Below the pieces are notes generated by a model, which saw only the letters and a program-made list of their open reading frames with translations, made no database searches and was not told the origin of the DNA. Below, piece by piece: positions 44,310 through 54,795 of a stretch of DNA of 64,000 bases; the stretch's first letter is position 1; the number at the start of each line of letters is the position of its first letter. Position numbers and translations under genes: made by a program. Origin of the DNA: Colletotrichum lupini (lineage: Eukaryota; Ascomycota; Sordariomycetes; Glomerellales; Glomerellaceae). The stretch spans positions 496,001-560,000 of the forward strand of contig NC_064679.1 of assembly GCF_023278565.1 (NCBI RefSeq). Direction: 5' to 3'.

Positions 44310-46280
44310 TCACTTGCGGGGAGCTGCCTTTGTGAGCCATTCCCGAACCCTCTCTGATGCCAGACGAGGAACACCATCGTACTTCTTGTCTTCATATGTC
44401 GCGTCGATATCTTTCGCCAGGCGCTGAGCCTTGGCAATGGTAATCCTCTTCGCGTTGGTCCAGTGTGTCGTCGAAACAAAGTCATCCGCGTCGTTTACCA
44501 GCATTTGGCGCTTCTGGCGCAATTTGGCGTCGTCGGTCTTCTCACCAGCGCAAAGAGCGCAGTTGCACTCGAAGCCCCACGTCGTCATAAGAGCCTGCTG
44601 TCTCGCCTCGTAGTTGCTCGACTCATCGTAGCTGTGGAAGATTTCCTCGCCCTTGGCAATTGGTCGTAACGCGCGGAGGACCATTAGATCGCCGACGTAG
44701 TCCTTCTTGGCGTTGGCAATGCAGGAATGATTGATGTAAGCCGCCCAGACCCAGAGACCGGTGCTTGCGTTCCTCGCGCCCTCCTCTCCGTACTGGCCGC
44801 CGGGCCCAAAAGCGTTACGAGAGACGATATCGTGGATCCGGAAGACGTCGACCACCGGGCCCTCTGAGGTCTCTGACGTGGCCTTACCCTCACCCTGGTA
44901 ATCTCCGTAAAGATCCAGCACCTTGGCGATTTGCGAAGGATTCCTAAGGAGCTTCTGAGAGATGGCCTTAGTTAGGCCGACGGGTGCCACCCTAATCTTG
45001 TCGTCGCGGACATCGTAGGTCATTGCGGTCAGAACCTCGCTCTCATGACCCCAGACCACACAGAAAGCCTTCTCAACCATGACTATCTCTCCAGCGGCAA
45101 TATCGCAAGTTGCGAACAAGCCTCGGCCTCGCCCTTTGCTATCCTTGACCTCAGTCTTCGCAGTGAAGGTTGCCGCGTCGACCCGTGGTGAGACTCTCGT
45201 GAGATTAGCCCTGATCTTCTGCAGGTCATACGACCCCTTTTCCTGTTCGCGAAGCCGCATCTCCACCTTGCGCAGATACACTGCCGCACCTCTTTCCGCG
45301 GGTGCGAGTTCGTGAGCCTTTTCGAAGTACTGCTTGGCCTCTTCAAATTGGCCCAGGTTGTAAGCGCCGCTGCCGGCGCGGAAGTAGGCTTTGCTGTCGA
45401 GTTCCTTAGACTTCTGATCGTCGGCGCCAATGAGAGAGGCCTTAGCGTCAGCGATGGCTTCGTCTTGTCGGTCCATGAGCAGATGCGCGTGAGCTCGGTT
45501 CCGTGCAATGTCTCTTGCGATGTCCGGGTTCGTCTTTTGGACGGGCTCTTGCCTGGCAACCTTGAGTCCTTGGCTGTAACTTGTCCGAGTAAGAGGGAGG
45601 TCCTTCTTTTGCAGTGCCGCGTTACCCTTGTCCTTGCACTTCTTTGCAATCTCGTCCCCCTTGGTCCCATCCTCGACCTCGCTCAAGCTGCCTTTCACGA
45701 TCTCCTCTCTAATGATGACGAGATCGGAGGGGTGGTCGATCCGCAGGGTAGCCTCACCCTCTTCCGTCAGCGTGAAGTACGGCTCCTTGATGATGAATCG
45801 CCGTGCCGACTCAAGGGTGTCTTCGCCATCTGTTGTCTTATGCAGGACCATCTCCAAACGTTCCGTCTCCTTCTCTTCCTCATCTTGGACAACAGTCCAT
45901 GACCGGGCGGCAAGAGCCACCACCGGACAGCGCCTCGCACGCTGCACTGTCAAAGAACGCCCACGGTGATGAGTCTCTAGTATGAGTTCCGAAAATTTCA
46001 TAGGCTTGAGTTCATCCAGGGATACGGTGCTTGGTGGATATGCCTGACCAACACCAAGAGCTGGGATTGTGTCCTTCTGACCCTGTCCACTCATTTGACC
46101 CATGTCCATCATGAGTGATGTACCAGTTGCCTGGCTGACAGTAGCGTGAGCATCTCGAAACTCTCTGGCGTTGCCCTTTTGTGTTGAGCATTTCTTCTGT
46201 GACTCTTGTACAGTGGTCCGAATCCGCTGGGCCTCTTCTTCGGTCAGCAAGACAGTGTTCCCGCCGTTCTGATGCGCCAT
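44310..46280 (-). CDS. TPR and SET domain protein, probable lysine methyltransferase
   Basis: SET proteins of this TPR-containing (SMYD-like) class methylate lysines on histone or other proteins. A single exon encodes 656 residues from the ATG at 46280. Order: a low-complexity N-terminus; a region with RRFIIKEPYFTLTEEGEATLRIDHPSD; TPR-type helices at about 215-365 (CKDKGNAALQKKDL, RNRAHAHLLMDRQDEAIADA, FRAGSGAYNLGQFEEA); then the split SET domain starting with KGRGRGLFATCDIAAGE. SET core motifs are NHSCIANA near residue 517 and GEEIFHSYDES; a post-SET Cys cluster CNCALC follows. The C-terminus after it is short (about 65 residues). It stands between a degraded transposon and a long gene-free stretch and shows no sign of RIP. 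Confidence 0.9.
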   Translation of the reverse strand: MAHQNGGNTVLLTEEEAQRIRTTVQESQKKCSTQKGNAREFRDAHATVSQATGTSLMMDMGQMSGQGQKDTIPALGVGQAYPPSTVSLDELKPMKFSELILETHHRGRSLTVQRARRCPVVALAARSWTVVQDEEEKETERLEMVLHKTTDGEDTLESARRFIIKEPYFTLTEEGEATLRIDHPSDLVIIREEIVKGSLSEVEDGTKGDEIAKKCKDKGNAALQKKDLPLTRTSYSQGLKVARQEPVQKTNPDIARDIARNRAHAHLLMDRQDEAIADAKASLIGADDQKSKELDSKAYFRAGSGAYNLGQFEEAKQYFEKAHELAPAERGAAVYLRKVEMRLREQEKGSYDLQKIRANLTRVSPRVDAATFTAKTEVKDSKGRGRGLFATCDIAAGEIVMVEKAFCVVWGHESEVLTAMTYDVRDDKIRVAPVGLTKAISQKLLRNPSQIAKVLDLYGDYQGEGKATSETSEGPVVDVFRIHDIVSRNAFGPGGQYGEEGARNASTGLWVWAAYINHSCIANAKKDYVGDLMVLRALRPIAKGEEIFHSYDESSNYEARQQALMTTWGFECNCALCAGEKTDDAKLRQKRQMLVNDADDFVSTTHWTNAKRITIAKAQRLAKDIDATYEDKKYDGVPRLASERVREWLTKAAPRK

Positions 46281-48714
46281 TTTGGAGTACTGCTGGTGGT
46301 ACGGTCTTCGCGTTAATGAGATTTGGACAACTGCTAGGCGACACAGCTGAAAAGAGCTGCTAGATAGAGTCGGCTATGCTCTTGGTCGTAGAGAGACGGA
46401 AGAACTAGAGGTGCCGGAGCCAACGAGGCCGTGAACTTAGATCAAGTTCTGTGTGCAGTTGTTCCGAGCAAGCTTTAGGGTTCGATCTGCATGACAAAAT
46501 TTACGCATGCCACCTCCGCCGTTGTTCCCACCGAAAAACTCAGAAACTAGTCAATTCGCCCAATGGTTTGGCATTTCCACGGACCTTTCCTGCGTCATGC
46601 TGCCCACTCATACCCCACCATCCTCAGCGACGTCAGTGTCACCGGGATATCCTAAATAATACTAGAGTTAACGTGATGAGAGGTTGATAGGATTCATTGT
46701 TTTCCCCCCCAATACTGATAATGGCACTCTCAAACACAACCACTTGATGGGCCATGGAGACAAGCCCAAGGTATCCTCCCGAGCAATGTTCCAAGAGGAG
46801 TATACGTCCCTGGCATTGTGACTTATCGCGGCGCATCCTGTCAATGGTCCTTTCTGGGGTGCTAAGATGTTGAACCGCCAAGTCTTTGAGGTCCAACACT
46901 CGATAGCCACTACCGTATTACTCCCAAGGTAGAACAAACGTGAAGGGACCGAGTTTCTTCTTGAACCGGTTATCCAATTTAACCAAATTAGATGCCCTTG
47001 TTAGGTAAATGCATTCATCATGGCAGTCGAACACGGACTACGCAGGCGCTTGGGAATCTACGCTTGTTCCTGCAACTTCTACCCTTGGAACAACCTATCA
47101 AATTCTCCCATCGTCATCCGCCATTTCATGAACGACGGGGCCTGCAAAATGGCAATCTTACACTCGTCCGATATCTCTCTCGTTACAGAGGTGCTTTGTC
47201 GCAGCATGATTTTGAGGAGACTGTCGCTCAAAGTGCCCGAGGAATCCAGGTAGAAGTCGGTGGGATGAGGAGGTTACTACTCTAGAAGTCACCAGAGTCG
47301 TGCCTCGTTGTAACTCAATCCCGCGGAAAAATGCAAATTTCAACTTCAAGATTCCTTGCATTGACTTCACTGCGCGAAGGGGTACTGCGATTTTAACACT
47401 ACCAACAATACTTCTGGTGACATGCAATTTCCACTCGATTCAAAAAAATAATAAAAAATAAAAAAGCCCGACACCCTCGGAAGCCGTCTTGTGGTAAAGA
47501 ACCCTCTAGGCTTTCTGCTGACTTGCATGCGTTCACATGCATAAGCATACTCGTGAGGATTCTTGGGGCACCTAGTCTGTACGATCGTTGGATCTGACCC
47601 ATGAGAGCTCGTGGGCTTTGCCAGGATGGCTCAGGTCGGCGTCCCACCATCGTCATACCCATCTACCTTATCTCAATCGAAGCCACCAGACATCAGCATC
47701 CGCCACATGGCCAATTGTTCCTTCAGACCCAATTATTACCTAAAGATTGTGTCTGGCATTCGGCTTGATTGGTTCTGGGAAAAGTTCGCCTACGCGCATG
47801 AGTGTTTACCAAAGTCCCTCATCTTTGGAAGTAGGTCAGAAAATGGCGGATTTGGCTTGAGGGCCTCGGTACCGTAGCTTATGCAGGTACGGACACAGCT
47901 CCGCTTCAAGTCCAATCCCTGGCAAGAATTGAGGCCAATCCTGACGGCCTAGGCCAAAATTAGCTGCCAATCCAATTCATGCCGTCTTCTTTCTCATTCT
48001 TCCCTGGTGTAACACAGCCTGTGGCACAAACCCACGCTTTAACTATGGCTTACGGGTGAACATCACGAGCGGCAAAGCATTCTCGTCAATGGCCGTCTGA
48101 CAACTTACCGTCGCTCGAGATGATAGGGCTGTGCCACATGTATTCAGCCCCCAAAGTTCTCCTCGTGATCTGCCTCACCGCCCGAAGGCCGTGTAAACGC
48201 TTGCTTTGTTGGCTGGTAACCTAGGCTGACAGGACCAGGGTGTTCGGTCGAGGGCGGAAATTCATTACGGGGTCAGACAACGGCCAACGGCGCTCTTCGG
48301 CCCTATCAAGCGGCTCAGATTTCAACCCGCAATCAGCGCCAAGATGCGCTTTGTAGGCAGCCGGGCGGCACAGTCAGAAGCTTGTCCAGACTAACGTTGT
48401 CGGGTACCATTGAGTTAACCTGGAAGGGAAACTGGTTGACTTCGATTTCAGCTTGCCCTAGAAAATTCATTTCCTCGCTGGAGTCATCGGGCAAGGGTAC
48501 CTTTGGTTGCTTGTAGGCATCAGCCCACGATGAACTGAAACTGTTGCTGGTCTCCCGATGATAAATAGTTGCTCTGTTCCGGTTGCGAATGAATGTCCAC
48601 GATCTGTAATTGCATCAATAACCATTTTTAGGCCTCTGTCTCTTTCGAATAGCACCTATCAAGCCCAACCCACCTTGAAAAATCCTCCTACTTCGTCCTC
48701 GTTACTGAATCAAC
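46281..48714. other. Gene-poor intergenic segment
   Basis: About 2.4 kb between the divergent TPR-SET and secreted-protein genes. Open frames of up to 97 codons overlap on both strands and show no domain or splice pattern. A short A/T run at about 47446-47465 is the only low-complexity feature. No RNA gene was recognised. Confidence 0.55.
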
Positions 48715-49290
48715 ATGCGCGTTGCTACCGTCATCTTCGGCGCTTTCGCCGCAACTGTTGCTGCTGCCGCCGGCGACGTCCACCTCCAGCTCCATAAGAG
48801 AATCGAACCGACCAAGATCATCAAGGTCCTTGAAGCCCGCGGCACCCCCGAGTGTACAAACGCCGTCTACGCATTCGCCAGCGCCGTCACCGGCAGCGAC
48901 CCCCTCCCCACCCCGAACTTCGCCCTTCAAGAGTGGGCCGCCACCGCGTCCCTTGCCAACGGCACGGTCGACCCTTGCAGCACCATCTCCGTCACGGACT
49001 CGATGAGCGCCCAGTACACCTCATGGTCGAACGCCGTCGAGTCATGGCAGACTGCCCATATGTCGGAGATGCGAGCCGTGTGGCATGAGTGCACCGATAT
49101 CCCCATCATCGCGGCCGAGGTCAAGAGCCTTCTGGCCTCTGGAGGCTACTGCAGCACCAAGCTGGCAGCGCTCACCAGCGAGGGTGGGGCGGGGGCGACT
49201 GCCACCAGCAAGGGCGCCGCACCGAGAGAGACTGGAATGGCTGTTGCTGCTGCCGCTGCTGCCGGCTTCGTCTATGCTGCTATGCAGTAA
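48715..49290 (+). CDS. Small secreted four-cysteine protein, possibly GPI-anchored
   Basis: A 191-residue single-exon protein of unknown function. MRVATVIFGAFAATVAAAAG is a clear signal peptide. A Lys-Arg at 28-29 could be a Kex2-type processing site. The mature part has exactly four Cys (about 47, 88, 126 and 146), suggesting two disulfides, and Trp-rich patches (QEWAATASL, WSNAVESWQ). The C-terminus is small-residue-rich and hydrophobic (GMAVAAAAAAGFVYAAMQ) after a Ser/Gly/Ala stretch. This fits a GPI-anchor signal, though a polar break is weak. Codon use is strongly C-ending, so it may be well expressed. Such proteins can be cell-wall components or effectors; nothing here decides which. 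Confidence 0.85.
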   Translation: MRVATVIFGAFAATVAAAAGDVHLQLHKRIEPTKIIKVLEARGTPECTNAVYAFASAVTGSDPLPTPNFALQEWAATASLANGTVDPCSTISVTDSMSAQYTSWSNAVESWQTAHMSEMRAVWHECTDIPIIAAEVKSLLASGGYCSTKLAALTSEGGAGATATSKGAAPRETGMAVAAAAAAGFVYAAMQ

Positions 49291-49614
49291 CGAGAGCTCG
49301 ATACTGTTGGTGGATGTTGTCATGGTCTGAATATCCGCGATGCTCTTGGTGTTTGGTGTTGGGAATTGCCGGGATACAACAATTGGAACTTCGCCTGCTA
49401 GAATACACACAGTGTATGGAAGGCCTGCGCTTCATGATGCGTCAATGATATTTGATACCAATAAGCTTTTCAATATAATGGTTGTTTCTCGTCATATTCT
49501 TCGTCTTGTCACTGTGTTCTATAATGATAGTGCGTAACCATTTAGAGTTCAACATTCATACAGTCCTTGATTTTCTGTGAGATCCACGGCGCTTCCGAAA
49601 TTTCTGCCAAGCTT
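49291..49614. other. Convergent 3' regions
   Basis: A 324-bp region between the stop codons of the secreted-protein gene and the cyclase-family gene. It would hold both 3' untranslated regions. No other structure was seen. Confidence 0.5.
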
Positions 49615-50779
49615 CTAGAATATGGCCAGGGCATTTGGCGGCGATCCTACAAGACAGGAGACGTTCATAGGCGCAGAGGTCAAGAAGAACGAGTACCTTC
49701 CTGTCTTTTGGCAGTATGTCGACAGGCGACTGAGATCCCATAGCTCGCCGATGGGCATGCCGAAAAGACTCAAGAAGTAGGGATGAAGAACTGCAGCAAG
49801 AGTTAGCCGGGCTCGTTCTGCCATTGTTTCCTTCCAGCTCATCACAATGACGTACCAAGATCAGTCATATCTGCCAAAGTTCCGTCTGACTTGACAGGTG
49901 GAAATGCCTCAAAGGCATTGGAGTCGCCAGCAACAGCGGCAAAGTGCTTGTTCCAGAACCACTTGGCCGTCTCTTCTGTGCCATGCACGCCGGATAACTT
50001 GTACTGCCCCAGCTTTGCAAAATCCTCCGGCGTAGGCTTATCTAGGATCTCAGTGATGCCTGTTCTAAGCAAGAAAATATCGCCCTGCTTGAACTCTACG
50101 CCTTGATGCTTGGCTACAGCCTCGATATCTTCGATAGTGATACGGTAGCCCTCCATGGGATGGTAGTCTATCCCCTTCGCGTCGGCATATGCCTTGTAGT
50201 CGATCAGAACCCCGCGTCCCACCACGCCACCCCGCTCATGCCAGTGATCGATGGTGGGCATCTTGTTTGTCGCTGTGGACGTCGCCGAAAGTTCTTCTTG
50301 AGTTGGCTTGAGGCCATTGTAGGCGAGTCCCGTCGGCTGATGCTGCCAGTGGACAAGACTGTCCCACTGACTGCTGCCTTGTGTGTTGAACTCTAGCTCG
50401 TCGTCCCAGCCAATCCCTTGACTGAGGCCGGCGGTCTGCAGCGTGTGCACCTTATGAACCGATTGCTTGCGTCCAGGGATAGCCAGCTTGTTCATGCTGT
50501 CCAGAGGCCAGCTATATAGCGATGTGTTAGCCATGGGGCGTTGGCTCTAAGTGACTAGGTAACATGGGCATCTCACTTCAACGAGATGGACACGCCATCT
50601 CGTATTTCAGCGCCTGCTGCCTTCACCACTGAAGGGGTGAGCAGGTTTAAGGTCCCGAAGAGGTCTTTCTTTCCATCCTTGTCGAAAAGTCCCCAGGCAC
50701 AGCCCTTGGGCATGCCCTCGACAAGCGGAAGGTCATCGTAGTCAGGAAGATGCAAGTCATCCATTGTGACGGAAGCCAT
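49615..50779 (-). CDS. Putative cyclase / kynurenine formamidase-like family protein
   Basis: Members of this metal-dependent hydrolase/cyclase family act on cyclic or formylated amides and polyketide intermediates; the fungal branch is poorly characterised. Exons 50779-50577, 50511-49856 and 49790-49615 encode 344 residues. The ATG at 50779 begins MASVTMDDLHLPDYDDLP. The branch pattern is seen in GCAWGLFDKDGKKDLFGTLN, SISLNWPLDS (joined across intron 1), WDSLVHWQHQPTGLAYNG and ERGGVVGRGVLIDY. Further on are FKQGDIFLLRTG and AAVAGDSNAFEAFP. The last exon supplies LHPYFLSLFGMPIGELWDL. It is divergent to the Baeyer-Villiger-type monooxygenase 1.8 kb away; a joint catabolic role is possible but unproven. 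Confidence 0.88.
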
Positions 50780-52593
50780 GATCCCAGGATGCTTGAACTT
50801 GAGGTCAGCTATGATAAATGGGTGTGTGGGGGATACCTTGAACTCACTTACAGATGTTTTTTGGCTGAATACGTGGTTTCGTTCGATGCAATCATTCACT
50901 GGAGCAAGCACAAGAGTGAACTGGTCTGGCGATGATGCACCCGCCTGGAGTGTCAAATACCTGGCTTCTCCATAAACCCTCTGTTTCGCTTGAGGGGTAA
51001 ATTCAGGGGGTCAAGGTGAACAGGGGGCCACTAGTAGTGCGATGGGCATGTACGAAAGTGGGTAGAAATGCCAGTCGGTTGTTAGATCGCGAGCCGTCGA
51101 TTTTCAGTTGCGTCCAATTTGGATGCACGTGGGATCCACAGTTCAATTTTTGAACGACGAATACAAGCAGAACATTGCGCGAGACTGTTCGCTTATTCAC
51201 AAACTGAGACTGGCACCTTAGTTGAGTGCTTCGCGTACATCCTTACTTACTTACTTATGTACTTCGCCCAGGTTTGTGATGGGCTCTCGGATCACTCAAT
51301 GAATTGACATCGAGAGGGGTAACGTTTATCTTCATTCTACCGCACTGGTTGGAGCACCTGGTCCATAGCCATGGCTACACTGATCCGCGCCATATGGTTG
51401 CAAGAATGGATGAAAACCTGGTCAATCGGTGCTTCAGGTATCGGACTCAAGCTCATGCACAGACTAACTTACATCTGTCGCCAGCATGTGGTCAACATAG
51501 GCTCGGCCATCCCATACCCCGCTGCATCAAATTTGAGTTGATGCAAGCTTATCCCTAGCTTTAATACCACATCACTATGAGACTTGAGTCTGAAGACGAG
51601 AAGCGCATAAACATCAACGTCGCCCGTCCGTACTCACTTTATCTATGCTGTTGCAGGTCAATTATGACACCAGGCGAGCTGGTTGTGGCACACGGCGGTC
51701 GCTCCCGCGCAGTCTAGCGGGAAGTACCCGTTCGTGGAGTCGTCTGATCGGTTTCGGTCTCGTAGCGGTGGGCCAGTCGCGTTGGAGTCTCGAAACCGAG
51801 CGTGCTGCACGGAGCAATGTGCATCTAGTCGTTAGACAATGACACCATGGATACATGATGCAGCAGATGCGCCACTCGCCAGGCCCCAAGCGAGACACGC
51901 ATGTTCATCTCCAAACGTCTTGAGATATCGACCTATAATAGTACTCTTAGCCACGATAACCCATCAAGACATGCAGGTGGTGTTTGAGGCCAGACCACGC
52001 GGAGTTTGTTGCATCTGGCTGTCTTTGGACGACAGCTTCTCCGCAATGGTTACCCATGCAGCGGAGCAGGAGCCAGGCCCTTAGAAGCTTGGTGGGTCTA
52101 TGTAGATCCTGAGATCGTTTTAGTCTGGCAAAGGACAAGATCCACCATCAACTACCGCATTATTCTTTAAGCGACGTTGCTACGTTGCACTAGAAATGCG
52201 ACGAACGAATACGAATACGTTTGTGTCGATCTGGACGCACTGATCCCTCCAGTAATGGCTCGTCGGGCTCACAGTACTCCCCGACTAGCCATAGAATTAT
52301 GCTCCAGTACGACGACCCGCAGACACGCCCCGGCTCAGAAATATCGTGGTAGGCGGGGACGCTTGGCCCTCTTCTAGGGAACCCCAATGGAGTTCAGATG
52401 ACAAGTGCGAGCATGGAATATGTCAATGGACCTGTTTGAGGACACCGCTTGGACTGTCCTCAACGGACATGTACCCGCATATTTTGGCGACTCAAAACTA
52501 GACGATTCGCCTCGTAGATATGATACAGAGGTCACCAAGCAGAATCACTTACCTCAACTACACCTCTATTCAACCTGCAAGTCAAACGTCAAC
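50780..52593. other. Divergent intergenic region, no gene seen
   Basis: About 1.8 kb between the cyclase-family and monooxygenase start codons. Open frames are short and overlapping. The monooxygenase frame is open back to about 52405 with two in-frame Met codons (52420, 52426), but the residues there do not look like an extension of the family. Confidence 0.55.
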
Positions 52594-54534
52594 ATGGCCG
52601 CACCTCCACAGATCACGACAGACACCGCGGCCGGGGCTGCCGCGGCCGACTTCATGGCTCTCAACAAGAAGTACACAGAGGAGAAAGAGAAGCGCCAGCG
52701 GTCTGACGGCAACGCGCAGTACATTGAGATGGAGACAGACGCGAAGTTCAGCAAGCTGGCCCAAGACCCATGGGTCGATCATGAGAAGCTCAACGCCCAG
52801 ACGCCGAGCCTCAAGGATGGCGACGAGATGAAGTTCATCATCCTCGGCGCCGGCTACGGAGGGCTGCTGTTCGCAATTCGATTCATCCAAGCTGGTTTCA
52901 AGCCCGAGGATATTCGCCTGGTCGACGCCGCTGGTGGATTTGGCGGCACGTGGTATTGGAATCGTTACCCGGGTCTAATGTGTGACGTCGAATCCTACAC
53001 CTACATGCCGCTCCTCGAGGAGACGGGCTATGTTCCGAAGCACCGATACTCGTATGGCCACGAGTTGCGGGCTCATGCGGACCGAATGGCAGAGACATGG
53101 GACTTGACAGATAAGGGTGTGTTCCGCTCGCAGATCAAGAGTTATGAGTGGGACGAGGACGCTAAGCGATGGATCGTGGTTATCGAGCAGGTTCGCGGCC
53201 CGAATGATTCGCCCATCACGATGACGGTTCGATCACAGTTCGTCGTTCTGGCCAACGGTGTTCTGAACCATCCCAAAGCGGCCAAGAATCTCGAGGCATT
53301 TGAGGGCGACATGTTCCATACTGCGCGGTGGAACTACGAAGTCACTGGTGGGAACGCGGAGGACCTCGAGAATGTCCAGCTTACTGGCCTTGAGGGAAAA
53401 CGTGTTGGCATCATTGGTACTGGCGCAACCGCCATTCAGCTCGTTCCACAGCTCGCCAAGTGGGCGAAGGAGCTCTACGTCTTCCAAAGAACGCCGTCAT
53501 CTGTGGAAGAGAGAGGCCAGAGGCCTACTGATCCAGAAGAGTGGAAGAAGATTGCCGACGGCCCTGGCTGGCAGAGGCGTCGCCTTGACAACTTCAATTC
53601 ACTTGTTTCTGGCGGCGAGGTAGAAGAGAACTTGGTAGATGATGGCTGGACGAAGATTCAGACTTACAAAGGCCTTGTCGGCGCACCACACGAGAAACCT
53701 CTTGGATTGGAGGATATCCCCAGCCATATCGGCAGTCTTCTCGCCCTGGATGCCCCGAGATCAGAGAGGATTCGACGTCGAGTTGAGGAAATTGTGAAGA
53801 ATAAGTCAGTTGCTGAGGCTTTGAAGCCATGGTACCCATCATGGTGCAAGCGACCGACCTTCCATGACGACTACCTCCCGGCGTTCAACCTACCCAACGT
53901 ACACCTTGTTGATACAAACGGCAAGGGAGTTGACCACGCCACCAAGAATTCACTAGTCGTCGACGGTACAGACTATCCCCTCGATGTCATTGTGCTGAGC
54001 ACGGGATACAGGCCGCCTGCAGCAGACATGGCCGAGCCATCGGGCAGATCCAACATGACCATCAAGGGCCGGAACGGCGAGCTCCTATCGGATAAGTGGT
54101 CGGGAAAAGGCCCGTCTACCTTCCACGGCGTTCTCACCAACGGTTTTCCAAACCTGTTCCTGACCGGCCCTTTGCAGATCGGCGCCGCGGCAAACTTTGC
54201 TTATGCCCAGGACGTCCTTTCTCAACATTGCGCATACATGGTAGTCGAAGCTATGAAGCGCGCGGGGAAAAGCACTAATAAGATGACTATAGAGAGCATA
54301 TTGGCGGGGGAAGAAGCATATGTCGGTTTCATTATGCAGCATGCGGCTTGGTTCTCTAGTTTGTCTATATGCACACCAAGCTACATGAACAATGAGGGCG
54401 AAAAGGCACCACTGGAGGCACAAATGAAGTTGGCCAGAGGAGCGCCGTTTCCACATGGTATCAATTCCTATGTAAAATTCCTGGAGGACTGGCGGGCAGG
54501 TGGCTCGATGAGCGGTATTCAAGTCACAGCATAG
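52594..54534 (+). CDS. Baeyer-Villiger-type FAD-dependent monooxygenase
   Basis: Inserts oxygen next to a ketone carbonyl using FAD, NADPH and O2. A single exon from the ATG at 52594 encodes 646 residues, fitting the longer fungal class with an N-terminal extension. An FAD-binding GAGYGGL lies near residue 85, then GGTWYWNRYPGLMCD, typical of the family. The Baeyer-Villiger fingerprint FxGxxxHxxxW is intact as FEGDMFHTARW (about 236-246). The NADPH-binding GTGATAIQ follows near 273. Later motifs include CKRPTFHDDYLPAFN and STGY at the second FAD-contact region. Substrate is unknown (cyclic ketone, steroid or polyketide). An LTR retrotransposon begins 80 bp after the stop, yet the gene shows no stops and normal composition. 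Confidence 0.93.
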   Translation: MAAPPQITTDTAAGAAAADFMALNKKYTEEKEKRQRSDGNAQYIEMETDAKFSKLAQDPWVDHEKLNAQTPSLKDGDEMKFIILGAGYGGLLFAIRFIQAGFKPEDIRLVDAAGGFGGTWYWNRYPGLMCDVESYTYMPLLEETGYVPKHRYSYGHELRAHADRMAETWDLTDKGVFRSQIKSYEWDEDAKRWIVVIEQVRGPNDSPITMTVRSQFVVLANGVLNHPKAAKNLEAFEGDMFHTARWNYEVTGGNAEDLENVQLTGLEGKRVGIIGTGATAIQLVPQLAKWAKELYVFQRTPSSVEERGQRPTDPEEWKKIADGPGWQRRRLDNFNSLVSGGEVEENLVDDGWTKIQTYKGLVGAPHEKPLGLEDIPSHIGSLLALDAPRSERIRRRVEEIVKNKSVAEALKPWYPSWCKRPTFHDDYLPAFNLPNVHLVDTNGKGVDHATKNSLVVDGTDYPLDVIVLSTGYRPPAADMAEPSGRSNMTIKGRNGELLSDKWSGKGPSTFHGVLTNGFPNLFLTGPLQIGAAANFAYAQDVLSQHCAYMVVEAMKRAGKSTNKMTIESILAGEEAYVGFIMQHAAWFSSLSICTPSYMNNEGEKAPLEAQMKLARGAPFPHGINSYVKFLEDWRAGGSMSGIQVTA

Positions 54535-54613
54535 CAACAAGCTATATTAAAGTGACATGGACATTTAAATAAAAAGGCTAGGGGACTCAAATAGATAATA
54601 TTATATTAATATA

Positions 54614-54795
54614 TCGTAAAGTTACTATAGGGGTATCGACGTATATAAAGAGAACGGTTATTTATTAAAAATAAAAAATAAGTACGAAGCTCGCTCTAAT
54701 ATAAAAAATACGAGCGAAATAAGCTTTAATAATTATATAACCGAGGTTACGTAATATATAATAAGGCTATAAATAGTTAAAACTATTATAATATA
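54614..54795. repeat. Left LTR (182 bp) of the second element
   Basis: Pairs without gaps with 62065-62246. It contains the conserved core AAAGAGAACGGTTATTTATTA and is the more mutated copy at its right end. Confidence 0.88.

Noticed and set aside
44276..44485. Alternative C-terminal extension of the TPR-SET protein in another frame
   Set aside because: No convincing donor/acceptor pair links it to the main frame, and the SET and post-SET parts are already complete.
52405..52593. N-terminal extension of the monooxygenase to upstream in-frame Met codons
   Set aside because: The added residues show no family pattern, while the ATG at 52594 has a good context and gives a typical length.
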